Counted from the first letter of the stretch, positions 1-6,336 are shown. The stretch is 8,470 nt of DNA from Patescibacteria group bacterium (GCA_022705545.1 JAKJEG010000010.1:1-8470); one strand, 5' to 3'. Notes: a model not told the origin generated them from the sequence alone. Translations and numbers: made by a program.

Positions 1-80
1 ACATTATGCCGGTTATTTTGATACTGCTTATCAGGGTTGCCAAGTCCTAAAATAATAATTTTATTGGGATTTTTGCTCAT
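1..80 (-). CDS. pth: Peptidyl-tRNA hydrolase, N-terminal fragment (cut by window edge)
   Basis: Only the first 26 complete codons are inside the window. They start at the ATG at 80-78 and run off the left edge. Pth cleaves the ester bond of peptidyl-tRNAs released from stalled ribosomes, recycling tRNA in the cytoplasm. The visible part is the family's first beta strand and active-site segment: a hydrophobic run III followed by LGLGNPDKQY and then NRHNV. Asn15 and His25 match the substrate-binding Asn10 and catalytic His20 of the E. coli enzyme. Two family positions differ: the usual NPG reads NPD, and the usual TRHN reads NRHN. The start lies inside the last codons of the upstream LCP gene (20-base overlap, different frame), so translation is probably coupled. 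No Shine-Dalgarno is visible. The call rests on a short but characteristic motif; the remainder of the gene is unseen. Confidence 0.85.
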   Translation of the reverse strand, partial: MSKNPNKIIILGLGNPDKQYQNNRHN

Positions 81-1086
81 CAATAAGAGAATAAATAAAA
101 TTTTGAATTTCTTCGTAATTTTCTAGTCCTGCTTTGGGAACAAGAGCATAAACATATTTTCCCAAACCATCATAATAACCGCTCGAGACCAACAATTTAT
201 TTGGCTCATAAGCTGAGATAATAGTCCCTTCTATGGGGTAATCTTTCACTTCTTTGGCTAAAAGCAAAAGATTGGTTAAATCAGTTAGGCTGAAACTAGT
301 GAAATAATGGCCAGCTAAAGATTGCCAGATTTGAACCCAAGAAATAATGGAAGAAGAATCCAATGACTGAGCTAGCTTTTCTTTTAAAGCCGAAAGAAGA
401 AGTTGTTGATTTTTCATTCGGGAAAAATCACCATCAGGCGCATAACGGCTTCTAATCATTTTTAAAAATAAATCCCCATCTAAATGCTGCCAGCCAGCTT
501 CTAAGTAAAACATTTGACTGGGGTTATGAGGGTTAACTAAATTTGGGTCAAAAAAATCTTTTTCCAGATAAATATCGATCCCGCCTAAGGTGTCAACTAG
601 CGATTTAACAGCTTCCAAATCTAAAACAATTACTTCGTCAATTTTTAAACCGCTGATTTCTTCCATCTTTGTTTTAATTAAATCAAAAGACTTGCTTTCA
701 TTGTATTTTTTGTTTTTGTTTTCCAACTCAAACAGAGAATTAAGTTTTAATAGATTGTTGCTATTAGGCGCTTTGACTAATAAATCGCGGGGAAAAGAAA
801 TAAGATGAATTTTTTCTTCGGTTTTATTAAGTGAGATGATAATAATTGAATCAGTTAATAAACTGCCTCGAGAACCCGCGCCCGCAATTCCTAGAAAAAG
901 AAAATTTTTGACTGTGTCTTCGGTTGGTTTAATGAAATTTAAATTTTTTGTTCCGGTATTGGAAAAATTGTTGAAAAGATAGGTTTTGGAAAGCAGACTG
1001 ATTTTTGAAGGAAATAATAAAATAGCGCCGACAATCAGGGTTAAAATAATCAATAAAATGAGATAAAATAACTGATTTTTAGCCAT
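61..1086 (-). CDS. LytR-CpsA-Psr (LCP) family cell-wall polymer ligase, membrane anchored
   Basis: LCP proteins transfer undecaprenyl-pyrophosphate-linked polymers (teichoic acids, capsule or similar glycans) onto peptidoglycan on the outer face of the membrane. This 341-residue protein has a short cytoplasmic start, one membrane segment at about residues 7-25, and a linker. The LCP domain runs from about residue 61 to 240. Diagnostic elements are FLGIAGAG (63-70), the acidic Asp79 in LLTDSIIIIS, SFPRD (97-101, with the pyrophosphate-contacting Arg and Asp), LGGIDIYL (167-174), and the RSRYAPDGDFSRMKNQQ block (212-228) that supplies Arg and Gln ligands. A C-terminal tail of about 100 residues is less conserved. 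It is transcribed divergently from lepB and overlaps pth by 20 bases, suggesting an LCP-pth unit. The polymer transferred cannot be read from the sequence. The upstream sequence has no convincing ribosome binding site, but this ATG directly precedes the membrane segment and is the sensible start. Confidence 0.9.
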   Translation of the reverse strand: MAKNQLFYLILLIILTLIVGAILLFPSKISLLSKTYLFNNFSNTGTKNLNFIKPTEDTVKNFLFLGIAGAGSRGSLLTDSIIIISLNKTEEKIHLISFPRDLLVKAPNSNNLLKLNSLFELENKNKKYNESKSFDLIKTKMEEISGLKIDEVIVLDLEAVKSLVDTLGGIDIYLEKDFFDPNLVNPHNPSQMFYLEAGWQHLDGDLFLKMIRSRYAPDGDFSRMKNQQLLLSALKEKLAQSLDSSSIISWVQIWQSLAGHYFTSFSLTDLTNLLLLAKEVKDYPIEGTIISAYEPNKLLVSSGYYDGLGKYVYALVPKAGLENYEEIQNFIYSLIDEQKSQ

Positions 1087-1105
1087 TTGATTTTCTTGTT
1101 TTTTT

Positions 1106-1135
1106 ATGTTAATCTTATCAAGATTAAGATAGCAA
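1106..1135 (-). promoter_or_regulatory. Candidate promoter for the LCP-pth unit
   Basis: Read on the minus strand, TTGCTA (1135-1130) and TAACAT (1111-1106) are separated by 18 bases. Each matches four of six bases of the sigma-70 -35 and -10 consensus. Transcription would begin about 12-15 bases upstream of the LCP start codon, at roughly 1098-1101. The inverted repeat at 1109-1127 fills the spacer and touches the -10 box. The promoter match is moderate and its use is inferred. Confidence 0.35.
1109..1127. promoter_or_regulatory. Perfect 8-bp inverted repeat in the divergent promoter region (operator-like)
   Basis: TTAATCTT-ATC-AAGATTAA is a perfect 8-bp inverted repeat with a 3-base centre, lying midway between the divergent LCP and lepB starts. 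It coincides with the spacer of the candidate LCP promoter and is only 33 bases from the lepB start. That position suits a binding site for a dimeric regulator acting on one or both genes. It has no following T-run on the lepB side and its stem is AT-rich, so a terminator is less likely. No regulator is encoded in the window, so function is inference. Confidence 0.4.
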
Positions 1136-1160
1136 ATTTTAAGAAATAAAGATAATTTTT
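1125..1160 (+). promoter_or_regulatory. Weak candidate promoter region for the lepB operon
   Basis: GATAAT at 1151-1156 matches five of six bases of the -10 consensus. It would place the transcription start at or next to the lepB ATG at 1161, giving a leaderless message. TAAGAT at 1125-1130 (four of six) is an alternative with a short leader of about 25-30 bases. Neither has a good -35 hexamer at the right distance. There is no Shine-Dalgarno before the ATG, only T-rich sequence, which is compatible with leaderless or SD-independent initiation. Confidence 0.25.
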
Positions 1161-1682
1161 ATGTGGAAAAAATTCTTAAAAGAAAATTTAGAAATGATTT
1201 TAATCGCTTTGGCGATTGTTTTACCTATTAGGTTTTTTGTCATGCAGCCTTTTGTTGTTCATGGTTCTTCCATGGAACCAACTTACTTGCCAAGGGACTA
1301 TATTATTGTTGATGAAATTTCGTATCGTTTTCGTGCTCCTGAACGGTTTGAAGTTGTGGTTTTTAAAGCTCCCAATACGACTAAACAATATTATATAAAA
1401 AGAATTATTGGTTTGCCAAATGAGGAAGTTATTATTAAAGACGGAAAAGTGACTATTATTACTTCTGATAATCAATTAATTGTTTTAGACGAAATGTTTC
1501 TTCCAGAAGGAGTGATGACTAATGGTTCGATTGATATTAAGTTAGGTCCAGATCAGTATTTTTTGCTGGGTGATAATCGTTTTGCTTCTTATGACTCTCG
1601 CCATTGGGGCCCTATTTCGAGAGAGGCTATTATTGGTCGGGCTTGGCTTAGATTTGATCTTTTTTCAGATTTAAATCAATAA
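1161..1682 (+). CDS. lepB: Signal peptidase I
   Basis: Signal peptidase I removes signal peptides from exported preproteins at the outer face of the cytoplasmic membrane. The 173-residue product has one N-terminal membrane segment (about residues 11-30). The S26 catalytic boxes follow. HGSSMEPT (34-41) contains the nucleophile Ser37 directly before Met38. YYIKRIIGLPNE (77-88) contains the general base Lys80. The terminal box GDNR (137-140) leads into SYDSRHWGP (143-151). Length and a single membrane segment resemble the short Gram-positive or Patescibacteria form, not the longer E. coli enzyme with two segments. The start is set by the hydrophilic MWKKFLKEN just before the membrane segment. 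It is the first gene of the rightward cluster, and hisS begins one base after its stop. Confidence 0.95.
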   Translation: MWKKFLKENLEMILIALAIVLPIRFFVMQPFVVHGSSMEPTYLPRDYIIVDEISYRFRAPERFEVVVFKAPNTTKQYYIKRIIGLPNEEVIIKDGKVTIITSDNQLIVLDEMFLPEGVMTNGSIDIKLGPDQYFLLGDNRFASYDSRHWGPISREAIIGRAWLRFDLFSDLNQ

Positions 1683-1683
1683 A

Positions 1684-3006
1684 ATGTCTCAGAAAAAAAC
1701 AAATCAGAAAACTTCATTAGTTAAATCTCGTTTTCAGATTCCTCGGGGAATGAAAGATATTTTACCAGAAGAAATGCCTTATTGGCAATGGGTTTTTGAG
1801 AAAGCAAAAAACCTTTTAGAGTATTATGGTTTTTCTCGAGTAGAAACTCCAATTTTAGAAAAAGCTGATTTATTTTACAAAGGAACTGGTAAGCAATCAG
1901 ATTTAGTTAAAAAAGAAATGTATCTTTTGAAAACAAAAGAGAGCGGGGAAATATTAGCCTTGAGGCCAGAAGGAACATTGCCAATTGCGAGGGTTTATTG
2001 CCAATATGGTTTATTTAATAAACCTCAACCAGTAAAATTGTATTATTTTGGTCCTTTTTTCCGGCATGAAAAGCCTCAGTTAGGTCGCTATCGGGAATTT
2101 TATCAGTTAGGCTGGGAAATTATTGGCGAGAACAGTCCGGTTTTAGATGCTCAAATAATCAATATTGGTTACAATTTTTTAGAAGAAATAGGATTTAAAA
2201 ATAAAGAGATTTTGATTTATCTTAATAGTTTGGGTTGCGAAAAATGTCAAAATAATTATCTAACGGCTTTAAAAAAATATTACCGTCCTAAATTAAAAAA
2301 AGTTTGTTCGAATTGCCGAGAAAGATATCAGAAGAATCCTTTAAGAATGCTTGATTGCAAAGATGAAAAATGTTTGAAAATTAAAAAAGAAGCTCCTTCT
2401 CCTCTTGACTTTTTATGCTCGGATTGCAAGAATCACTTTCAGATGGTTTTGGATTATCTTGATAGCTTAAAAATAGATTATTATCTTGATAAAAACCTGG
2501 TGAGAGGATTGGATTATTATACCCGAACAGTTTTTGAGTTTAATATTAAAAACCACGATTCCAAAATGGCTATCGGTGGTGGTGGTCGATATGATGGTTT
2601 ATTAAAATCTATCAGCCGAATAGATAAACCAGCCTTGGGAATGGCTTTTGGGGTAGAAAGAGTCATCGAAGCTTTAAAAGAAAGAAAAATCTCTATTCCT
2701 AAAAAAGAACCAGAAATTTTTTTGATTCAAATTGGTCAACCAGCGAAAAAAGAGGCTTTAAGATTGATAGAAGTATTAAGAAAAAACAATATTGAAGTTA
2801 GAGAGAATTTAGCAAAAGAGAACGTTAAAAATCAATTGGAAATAGCCAATAGATTGGGGGTAAAATATTGTTTAATCCTTGGGCAGGAAGAAATAAACGA
2901 AGGAATGGTGATTTTTAAGGATATGACTTCAGGCATTCAAGAAAATTTACCCATAGAAGGGATCGAAGAATTTTTAAAAAGAAGATTAAAAATTAATAAT
3001 CAGTAA
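1684..3006 (+). CDS. hisS: Histidyl-tRNA synthetase
   Basis: This class II synthetase charges tRNA-His with histidine in the cytoplasm, using ATP. In the 440-residue product, PRGMKDILPEE (20-30) opens the catalytic domain. Motif 2 is FRHEKPQLGRYREF (126-139), with ATP-contacting Arg127. The histidine-specific signatures are LVRGLDYYTRTVFEF (272-286) and AIGGGGRYDGL (296-306). Motif 3 is LGMAFGVER (318-326). The insertion between motif 2 and the histidine boxes carries four Cys pairs (185/188, 208/211, 225/230, 245/248). This is the cysteine-rich subtype found in many bacteria but not in E. coli, and it may bind metal. The anticodon-binding domain follows from about residue 344. A basic stretch of about 17 residues precedes the catalytic domain. 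The gene starts one base after the lepB stop, so the two are likely co-translated. Confidence 0.96.
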   Translation: MSQKKTNQKTSLVKSRFQIPRGMKDILPEEMPYWQWVFEKAKNLLEYYGFSRVETPILEKADLFYKGTGKQSDLVKKEMYLLKTKESGEILALRPEGTLPIARVYCQYGLFNKPQPVKLYYFGPFFRHEKPQLGRYREFYQLGWEIIGENSPVLDAQIINIGYNFLEEIGFKNKEILIYLNSLGCEKCQNNYLTALKKYYRPKLKKVCSNCRERYQKNPLRMLDCKDEKCLKIKKEAPSPLDFLCSDCKNHFQMVLDYLDSLKIDYYLDKNLVRGLDYYTRTVFEFNIKNHDSKMAIGGGGRYDGLLKSISRIDKPALGMAFGVERVIEALKERKISIPKKEPEIFLIQIGQPAKKEALRLIEVLRKNNIEVRENLAKENVKNQLEIANRLGVKYCLILGQEEINEGMVIFKDMTSGIQENLPIEGIEEFLKRRLKINNQ

Positions 3007-3020
3007 TCAATAATCAATAA
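2997..3020 (+). repeat. Heptanucleotide tandem repeat at the hisS-rpsU junction
   Basis: TAATCAG at 2997-3003 is followed by TAATCAA at 3004-3010 and again at 3011-3017, then TAA at 3018-3020. The second unit supplies the hisS stop. Because the unit is seven bases, TAA recurs in all three frames (3004, 3011, 3018) immediately before the rpsU ATG at 3023. It may be no more than a small replication-slippage product. Confidence 0.6.
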
Positions 3021-3022
3021 CT

Positions 3023-3238
3023 ATGGCTTTGGTAATAAAAAGAAAAAAAGACGAAAATCTTAATAATTATTTAGCGAGAGTATTTAAAGTAATTAAACAG
3101 AGCGGAATTCTCTTGGAAGCAAAGAAGAGGAAATTTTATATTCCGCCTCAAAATGAACGTTCAAAAAAGAACTCAGCTTTATATCGATTAAGAAAAAAAG
3201 AAGAGATAGAATGGAAAAAGAAAGAAGGTTTAATTTAA
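3023..3238 (+). CDS. rpsU: 30S ribosomal protein bS21
   Basis: bS21 is a small, highly basic protein of the 30S platform near the 3' end of 16S rRNA, where mRNA is engaged during initiation. The 71-residue product fits the family length. The core signature is SGILLEAKKRKFYIPP (27-42) followed by ERSKKNSALYRLRKK (45-59), matching the family pattern of KAG/SGIL.E.R.R.FYE.P..ER..K...A. The rest is lysine- and glutamate-rich. The preceding bases (AATAACT) contain no Shine-Dalgarno, so the protein that sits beside the anti-Shine-Dalgarno is itself encoded by a gene without one. Gaps of 16 bases to hisS and 18 to ybeY suggest co-transcription with other translation genes. Confidence 0.93.
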   Translation: MALVIKRKKDENLNNYLARVFKVIKQSGILLEAKKRKFYIPPQNERSKKNSALYRLRKKEEIEWKKKEGLI

Positions 3239-3256
3239 GAGCAAAGAAAATGAGTT

Positions 3257-3721
3257 ATGCCCAAAAATGAAATTTTGGTGTATAATTACTCTAAAGAAAG
3301 ACTGCCATTAACAAAAAAAGAGATCATTAGTCTTTCTCAAAGAATTTTAACACTGTTTGGAGAGCGGGAAAAAGTTTGTTTATCTTTGATTTTTGTTTCA
3401 CCTTCAGAAATAAAAAAGCTTAACCATTATTGGCGGAAGAAAAATGAGCCAACAACTGTTTTAACTTTTCCTTATAGCGCTGATTCTCTTTCTAAAGATC
3501 ATCAAGAGATAAAAGAAAAAGACTTGGGAGATATATTTTTTTGTCCGGTAATTATTAAAAAAAGAGCTCAAGAAAGTAAGATTAGTTATAAAAAAAATTT
3601 TGTCATTCTCTTAATCCATAGTCTTGCTCATTTATATGGTTATGACCATAAAAACAAAAGAGATTCATTAATAATGGAGGAAGTAGAAAAAAATATTTTG
3701 GCGAAATTAAATTTTAAATAA
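3257..3721 (+). CDS. ybeY: Endoribonuclease YbeY, 16S rRNA maturation factor
   Basis: YbeY is a metal-dependent endoribonuclease involved in 16S rRNA 3'-end maturation and ribosome quality control. The 154-residue product has the family's order of blocks. LNHYWRKKNEPTTVLTFPY (55-73) comes first and includes Arg60, equivalent to the important Arg59 of E. coli. LGDIFFCP (90-97) follows. The zinc site IHSLAHLYGYDH supplies His121, His125 and His131 in the usual H-x3-H-x5-H spacing, followed by MEEVEK (140-145). Two family positions differ: the Asp of the common TDVLSFP is Thr67, and the Gly after the first zinc His is Ser122. All metal ligands are present, so the protein should be functional. 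GAG at 3251-3253 is the only hint of a ribosome binding site. ftsA starts two bases after the stop. Confidence 0.93.
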   Translation: MPKNEILVYNYSKERLPLTKKEIISLSQRILTLFGEREKVCLSLIFVSPSEIKKLNHYWRKKNEPTTVLTFPYSADSLSKDHQEIKEKDLGDIFFCPVIIKKRAQESKISYKKNFVILLIHSLAHLYGYDHKNKRDSLIMEEVEKNILAKLNFK

Positions 3722-3723
3722 AT

Positions 3724-4935
3724 ATGCCTTCTTATCATCTATGTTTGGACTTGGGAAGTTATGAAATTAAATCTTTAGTTGGAAGAGTGGAAAATGGAGA
3801 AATTAGAATTTTATCTTCACTGAAAAAACCTTCTCAAGGAATTAAAAACGGAGTGATAACTGATCCTGATTTAGTGGCAGAAAGAGTTGGGGAATTACTT
3901 TCTGAGATAGAAACGGCTAACAAAAAAATGCATTTTTATGAAGCAATTATTGGAATAGGAGGAACTTATTTGGATTTAAAAACTTCAAAAGGGGTAACTG
4001 TGATTTCCCGTTCTAATCAAGAAGTGGCTGAAGATGACGTAGAAAAAGCTTTTCAGGCTGCTCAAGCTTTGGCTTTACCTCAAAATCGCATTCTTATACA
4101 GGCAATTTTAAAGAATTTTCGGATTGATGGAGGAGAAAAAGTTAAAGATCCAGTGGGGATGAAAGGAATTAAATTAGAAGCGGAAAGTTTATTAATTGAT
4201 ATTTTCTCCCCAGTGATAAAAAAGATCGATGAAGTGGGTGAAATGTTAGGTCTTGCTTTTAATAAAAAATGTGTTTTGCCGTTGGTGGGAGCTGAATTTG
4301 TTTTAAGCGAAAGGGATAAAGATTTAGGAGTAATGACCATCGATTTTGGCGCTGATACAACCAGTATCTGTGTTTATGAAGATGGTGAATTGATAGATTT
4401 AAAGGTTTTTCCTTTTGGCAGTAATCATGTTACTAATGATATTGCTGTTGGTTTAAAAACTTATATTGATATTGCTGAAAAATTAAAAATTAAAGAAGGA
4501 GTTGCTTATAGTAAAAAAGTTTCTAAGAATGACAGTATCGAAATGGCTGATTATGGTGAAGAAGGGGAAACAAAAGTATCAAAGAAATTTTTAGCGGAGA
4601 TTATTGAAGCAAGGTTAATGGAGATTTTAGATTTAATTGGCGAGGAATTAAAACAAATAGACAAATTTAATAAATTACCGGCTGGAATTGTGATTTATGG
4701 CGGTGGAGCAAAAACACCCTATTTATCTGATTTAGTTAAAGAGAGATTGAAACATTCAGTGAGGATTTTTAATCCCGATCACCCGTTTTTTGAAGGCAAT
4801 CCCTCAATGGAGTTTGTCCCGGTATTAGGGCTTTTGAATTTTTTTGCCGGAATGGAAAATGAAAGAATTATTAATCAGGGAGGAAAATTGATAAAAAAAA
4901 TTTTTAAACCTTTTACTAATCTTTTTAAATTTTAA
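3724..4935 (+). CDS. ftsA: Cell division protein FtsA
   Basis: FtsA is an actin-fold ATPase that tethers FtsZ filaments to the cytoplasmic membrane and recruits later division proteins. The 403-residue product shows phosphate-1 LDLGSYEIKSLVG (8-20), the SHS2-type 1C domain at about 80-170, phosphate-2 TIDFGADTTSICVYEDGEL (205-223), PFGSNHVTNDIAVGL (230-244) and the adenosine loop IVIYGGGAKTPYL (322-334). The C terminus (GGKLIKKIFKPFTNLFKF, 386-403) alternates basic and bulky hydrophobic residues, as expected of the membrane-targeting amphipathic helix. Phosphate-2 departs from the usual GGGTTD (here GADTTS), a variation that leaves the leading Asp and the Thr pair. The gene directly follows ybeY with a two-base gap and precedes ftsZ by 41 bases. 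ftsQ and murC are absent upstream, so this pair lies outside a classical dcw cluster. Confidence 0.93.
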   Translation: MPSYHLCLDLGSYEIKSLVGRVENGEIRILSSLKKPSQGIKNGVITDPDLVAERVGELLSEIETANKKMHFYEAIIGIGGTYLDLKTSKGVTVISRSNQEVAEDDVEKAFQAAQALALPQNRILIQAILKNFRIDGGEKVKDPVGMKGIKLEAESLLIDIFSPVIKKIDEVGEMLGLAFNKKCVLPLVGAEFVLSERDKDLGVMTIDFGADTTSICVYEDGELIDLKVFPFGSNHVTNDIAVGLKTYIDIAEKLKIKEGVAYSKKVSKNDSIEMADYGEEGETKVSKKFLAEIIEARLMEILDLIGEELKQIDKFNKLPAGIVIYGGGAKTPYLSDLVKERLKHSVRIFNPDHPFFEGNPSMEFVPVLGLLNFFAGMENERIINQGGKLIKKIFKPFTNLFKF

Positions 4936-4943
4936 TAGAAAGA

Positions 4944-4965
4944 TTTAATTATTAAAATTATTAAA
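4944..4965. repeat. AT-only repeat and palindrome in the ftsA-ftsZ gap
   Basis: AATTATTAAA occurs at 4947-4956 and again at 4956-4965, a 9-base period. TTTAATTATTAAA (4944-4956) is a perfect 6-bp inverted repeat around one base. The 41-base gap is almost entirely A and T and could hold a -10 element or a flexible leader for ftsZ, but no convincing promoter is separable from the composition. Confidence 0.35.
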
Positions 4966-4976
4966 TTAAAGAAAAT

Positions 4977-6239
4977 ATGGCGAGTCAAAATAAATCGGTA
5001 AAAAAGGAAAAGAAAATAACTTCCAAAAAAAGAGCCGAAGTTAAAAAATCGCAAGAAGAAAAAAATTTAGAATCAGCGAAAGATAATTTTTCAACCAATA
5101 TTAATTTTGGTAAGAATTTTCTAAAAAATATCAACATTAAAGTTGTTGGTGTTGGCGGTGGCGGTAATAATGTTATTTCTAGAATTAAAGACAGAAAATT
5201 TGAAGGAGTGGAGTTAGTAGCGATTAATACTGATGTTCAGGGATTGCGTCATAGTCGAGCTGATAAAAAAATTCAAATTGGAAAAAATCTTTGTCGGGGA
5301 TTGGGAGCAGGAATGGATCCGGAAAGAGGAATGAAGGCTGCAGAAGAAGACCTGGAAGAAATTATGAAAGTCGTAGAAGGCACTGATTTAATGTTTTTAA
5401 CTGCTGGTTTGGGAGGAGGCACTGGTTCTGGCGCTTCACCAATCGTCGCTAACGTAGCAAAAAAAAGCGGTGCTTTAGTCGTAGCAGTAGTTACTAAACC
5501 ATTCCTTTTTGAGGGAGAAAAAAGAATTGAAGTAGCCGAAGAGGCCTGGTCTCGATTGTATAATGAAGTTGATGCTATTGTGACGATTAACAATGATAAA
5601 ATTTTTACTTTGATTGACGAAAAAACCCCAATTTTGGAGGCCTTTTTAAAAATTGATGACATTTTGAAACAGGGGTTAGATAGCATTATTCAATTAATTG
5701 CTCAGCCGGGATTAATAAATTTAGATTTTAATAATATTAAATCAATTTTATCTGAAGCCGGAAGCGCTTTGATGGGCATTGGTCGGGCTCAGGGAGAGGA
5801 AAGAGCCAAAAAAGCGGCTCAGATGGCAATTGAATCTCCTTTGCTTGATATTAATATTGATGGGGCTAGAAGGGTATTATTTAATATTGTTGGCACTAAT
5901 GATTTGTCTTTGGTGGAAATTAATGAAGCAGCAAGAATTATTACCCAGTCAGTAGCCAAAGACGCTCAGATTGTTTTTGGAGCTGGGTTTGATAATACTT
6001 TGAGAAAAGGGGAAATAAAAATTACGGTTATTGCTGGCGGTTTTGAGGAAGAAAAAACAATAAGATCTCTTCCTTTGGATATTAAATTACCGATAAAGGA
6101 AGAAAGTATTTCTGAGGAAAGCAATAATTTAATTAAAAACGAAGAATCAGAAGATAATTCTGAAAGTATTTTGAAAAAATTTATTGCTCAGAATGATTTA
6201 GAAACGCCGGCTTTTCTCCGCCGAAAGAAAAAGAATTAA
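4977..6239 (+). CDS. ftsZ: Cell division protein FtsZ
   Basis: FtsZ is the tubulin-like GTPase that forms the cytokinetic ring. In the 420-residue product, residues 1-51 are a lysine- and glutamate-rich extension with no counterpart in standard FtsZ. The GTPase core then begins at IKVVGVGGGGNNV (54-66). The tubulin signature GGGTGSG is at 146-152, PFLFEGEKR at 175-183, NDKIF at 206-210 and AFLKIDDILKQG at 222-233. The C-terminal core ends near GGFEEE (354-359). A charged linker follows (about 368-405), then the tail peptide TPAFLRRKKKN (410-420), which binds FtsA or similar tethers. The T7 loop reads NLDFNN (248-253), so the second Asp of the usual NxDFxD (E. coli Asp212) is Asn253. No Met occurs between residue 1 and the core, supporting the ATG at 4977. 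A weak AAAGAAAA stretch precedes it. Confidence 0.96.
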   Translation: MASQNKSVKKEKKITSKKRAEVKKSQEEKNLESAKDNFSTNINFGKNFLKNINIKVVGVGGGGNNVISRIKDRKFEGVELVAINTDVQGLRHSRADKKIQIGKNLCRGLGAGMDPERGMKAAEEDLEEIMKVVEGTDLMFLTAGLGGGTGSGASPIVANVAKKSGALVVAVVTKPFLFEGEKRIEVAEEAWSRLYNEVDAIVTINNDKIFTLIDEKTPILEAFLKIDDILKQGLDSIIQLIAQPGLINLDFNNIKSILSEAGSALMGIGRAQGEERAKKAAQMAIESPLLDINIDGARRVLFNIVGTNDLSLVEINEAARIITQSVAKDAQIVFGAGFDNTLRKGEIKITVIAGGFEEEKTIRSLPLDIKLPIKEESISEESNNLIKNEESEDNSESILKKFIAQNDLETPAFLRRKKKN

Positions 6240-6289
6240 GAGTTTGGATAATTCTAAACGCAAGCTATCTTTTAATTAATGTTCAATGT

Positions 6290-6336
6290 TTGGACACCGC
6301 AAGTCTTAATTGAGGTTCAGCCGGCTGTCAATTTTT
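6290..6336 (+). terminator. Terminator-like hairpin and T-run downstream of ftsZ
   Basis: GACACCG (6293-6299) pairs with CGG-C-TGTC (6322-6329) with one bulged C. TT (6290-6291) and AA (6330-6331) extend the base past a bulged G. Inside, AA-G-TCTT (6301-6307) can pair with GAGGTT (6312-6317) around an AATT loop. Five T residues (6332-6336) follow directly. This is the architecture of an intrinsic terminator with an imperfect stem, and would end the lepB-ftsZ transcript. The CAGCCGGCTG palindrome at 6318-6327 offers an alternative pairing. Stability was judged by eye only. Confidence 0.5.

Noticed and set aside
590..808. 72-codon open frame antisense to the LCP gene
   Set aside because: Low-complexity Ser/Leu product lying entirely inside the LCP domain; a shadow of the real gene.
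1216..1475. Open frames on both strands inside lepB
   Set aside because: They overlap the signal peptidase catalytic region completely and show no recognisable protein features.
1684..3006. Cysteine-rich insertion in HisRS considered as a novel zinc domain fusion
   Set aside because: The same arrangement of Cys pairs in this insertion is known from many bacterial HisRS proteins, so it is a subtype feature and not a new fusion.
4080..4340. 86-codon open frame antisense to ftsA
   Set aside because: Lies wholly inside ftsA with no motif or start context; the FtsA frame is clearly the coding one.
5273..5686. 137-codon open frame antisense to ftsZ
   Set aside because: It lies wholly within the strongly conserved FtsZ GTPase core on the opposite strand. 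Its Ser/Pro-rich composition is what the complement of Gly/Glu codons gives, and no family is recognisable.
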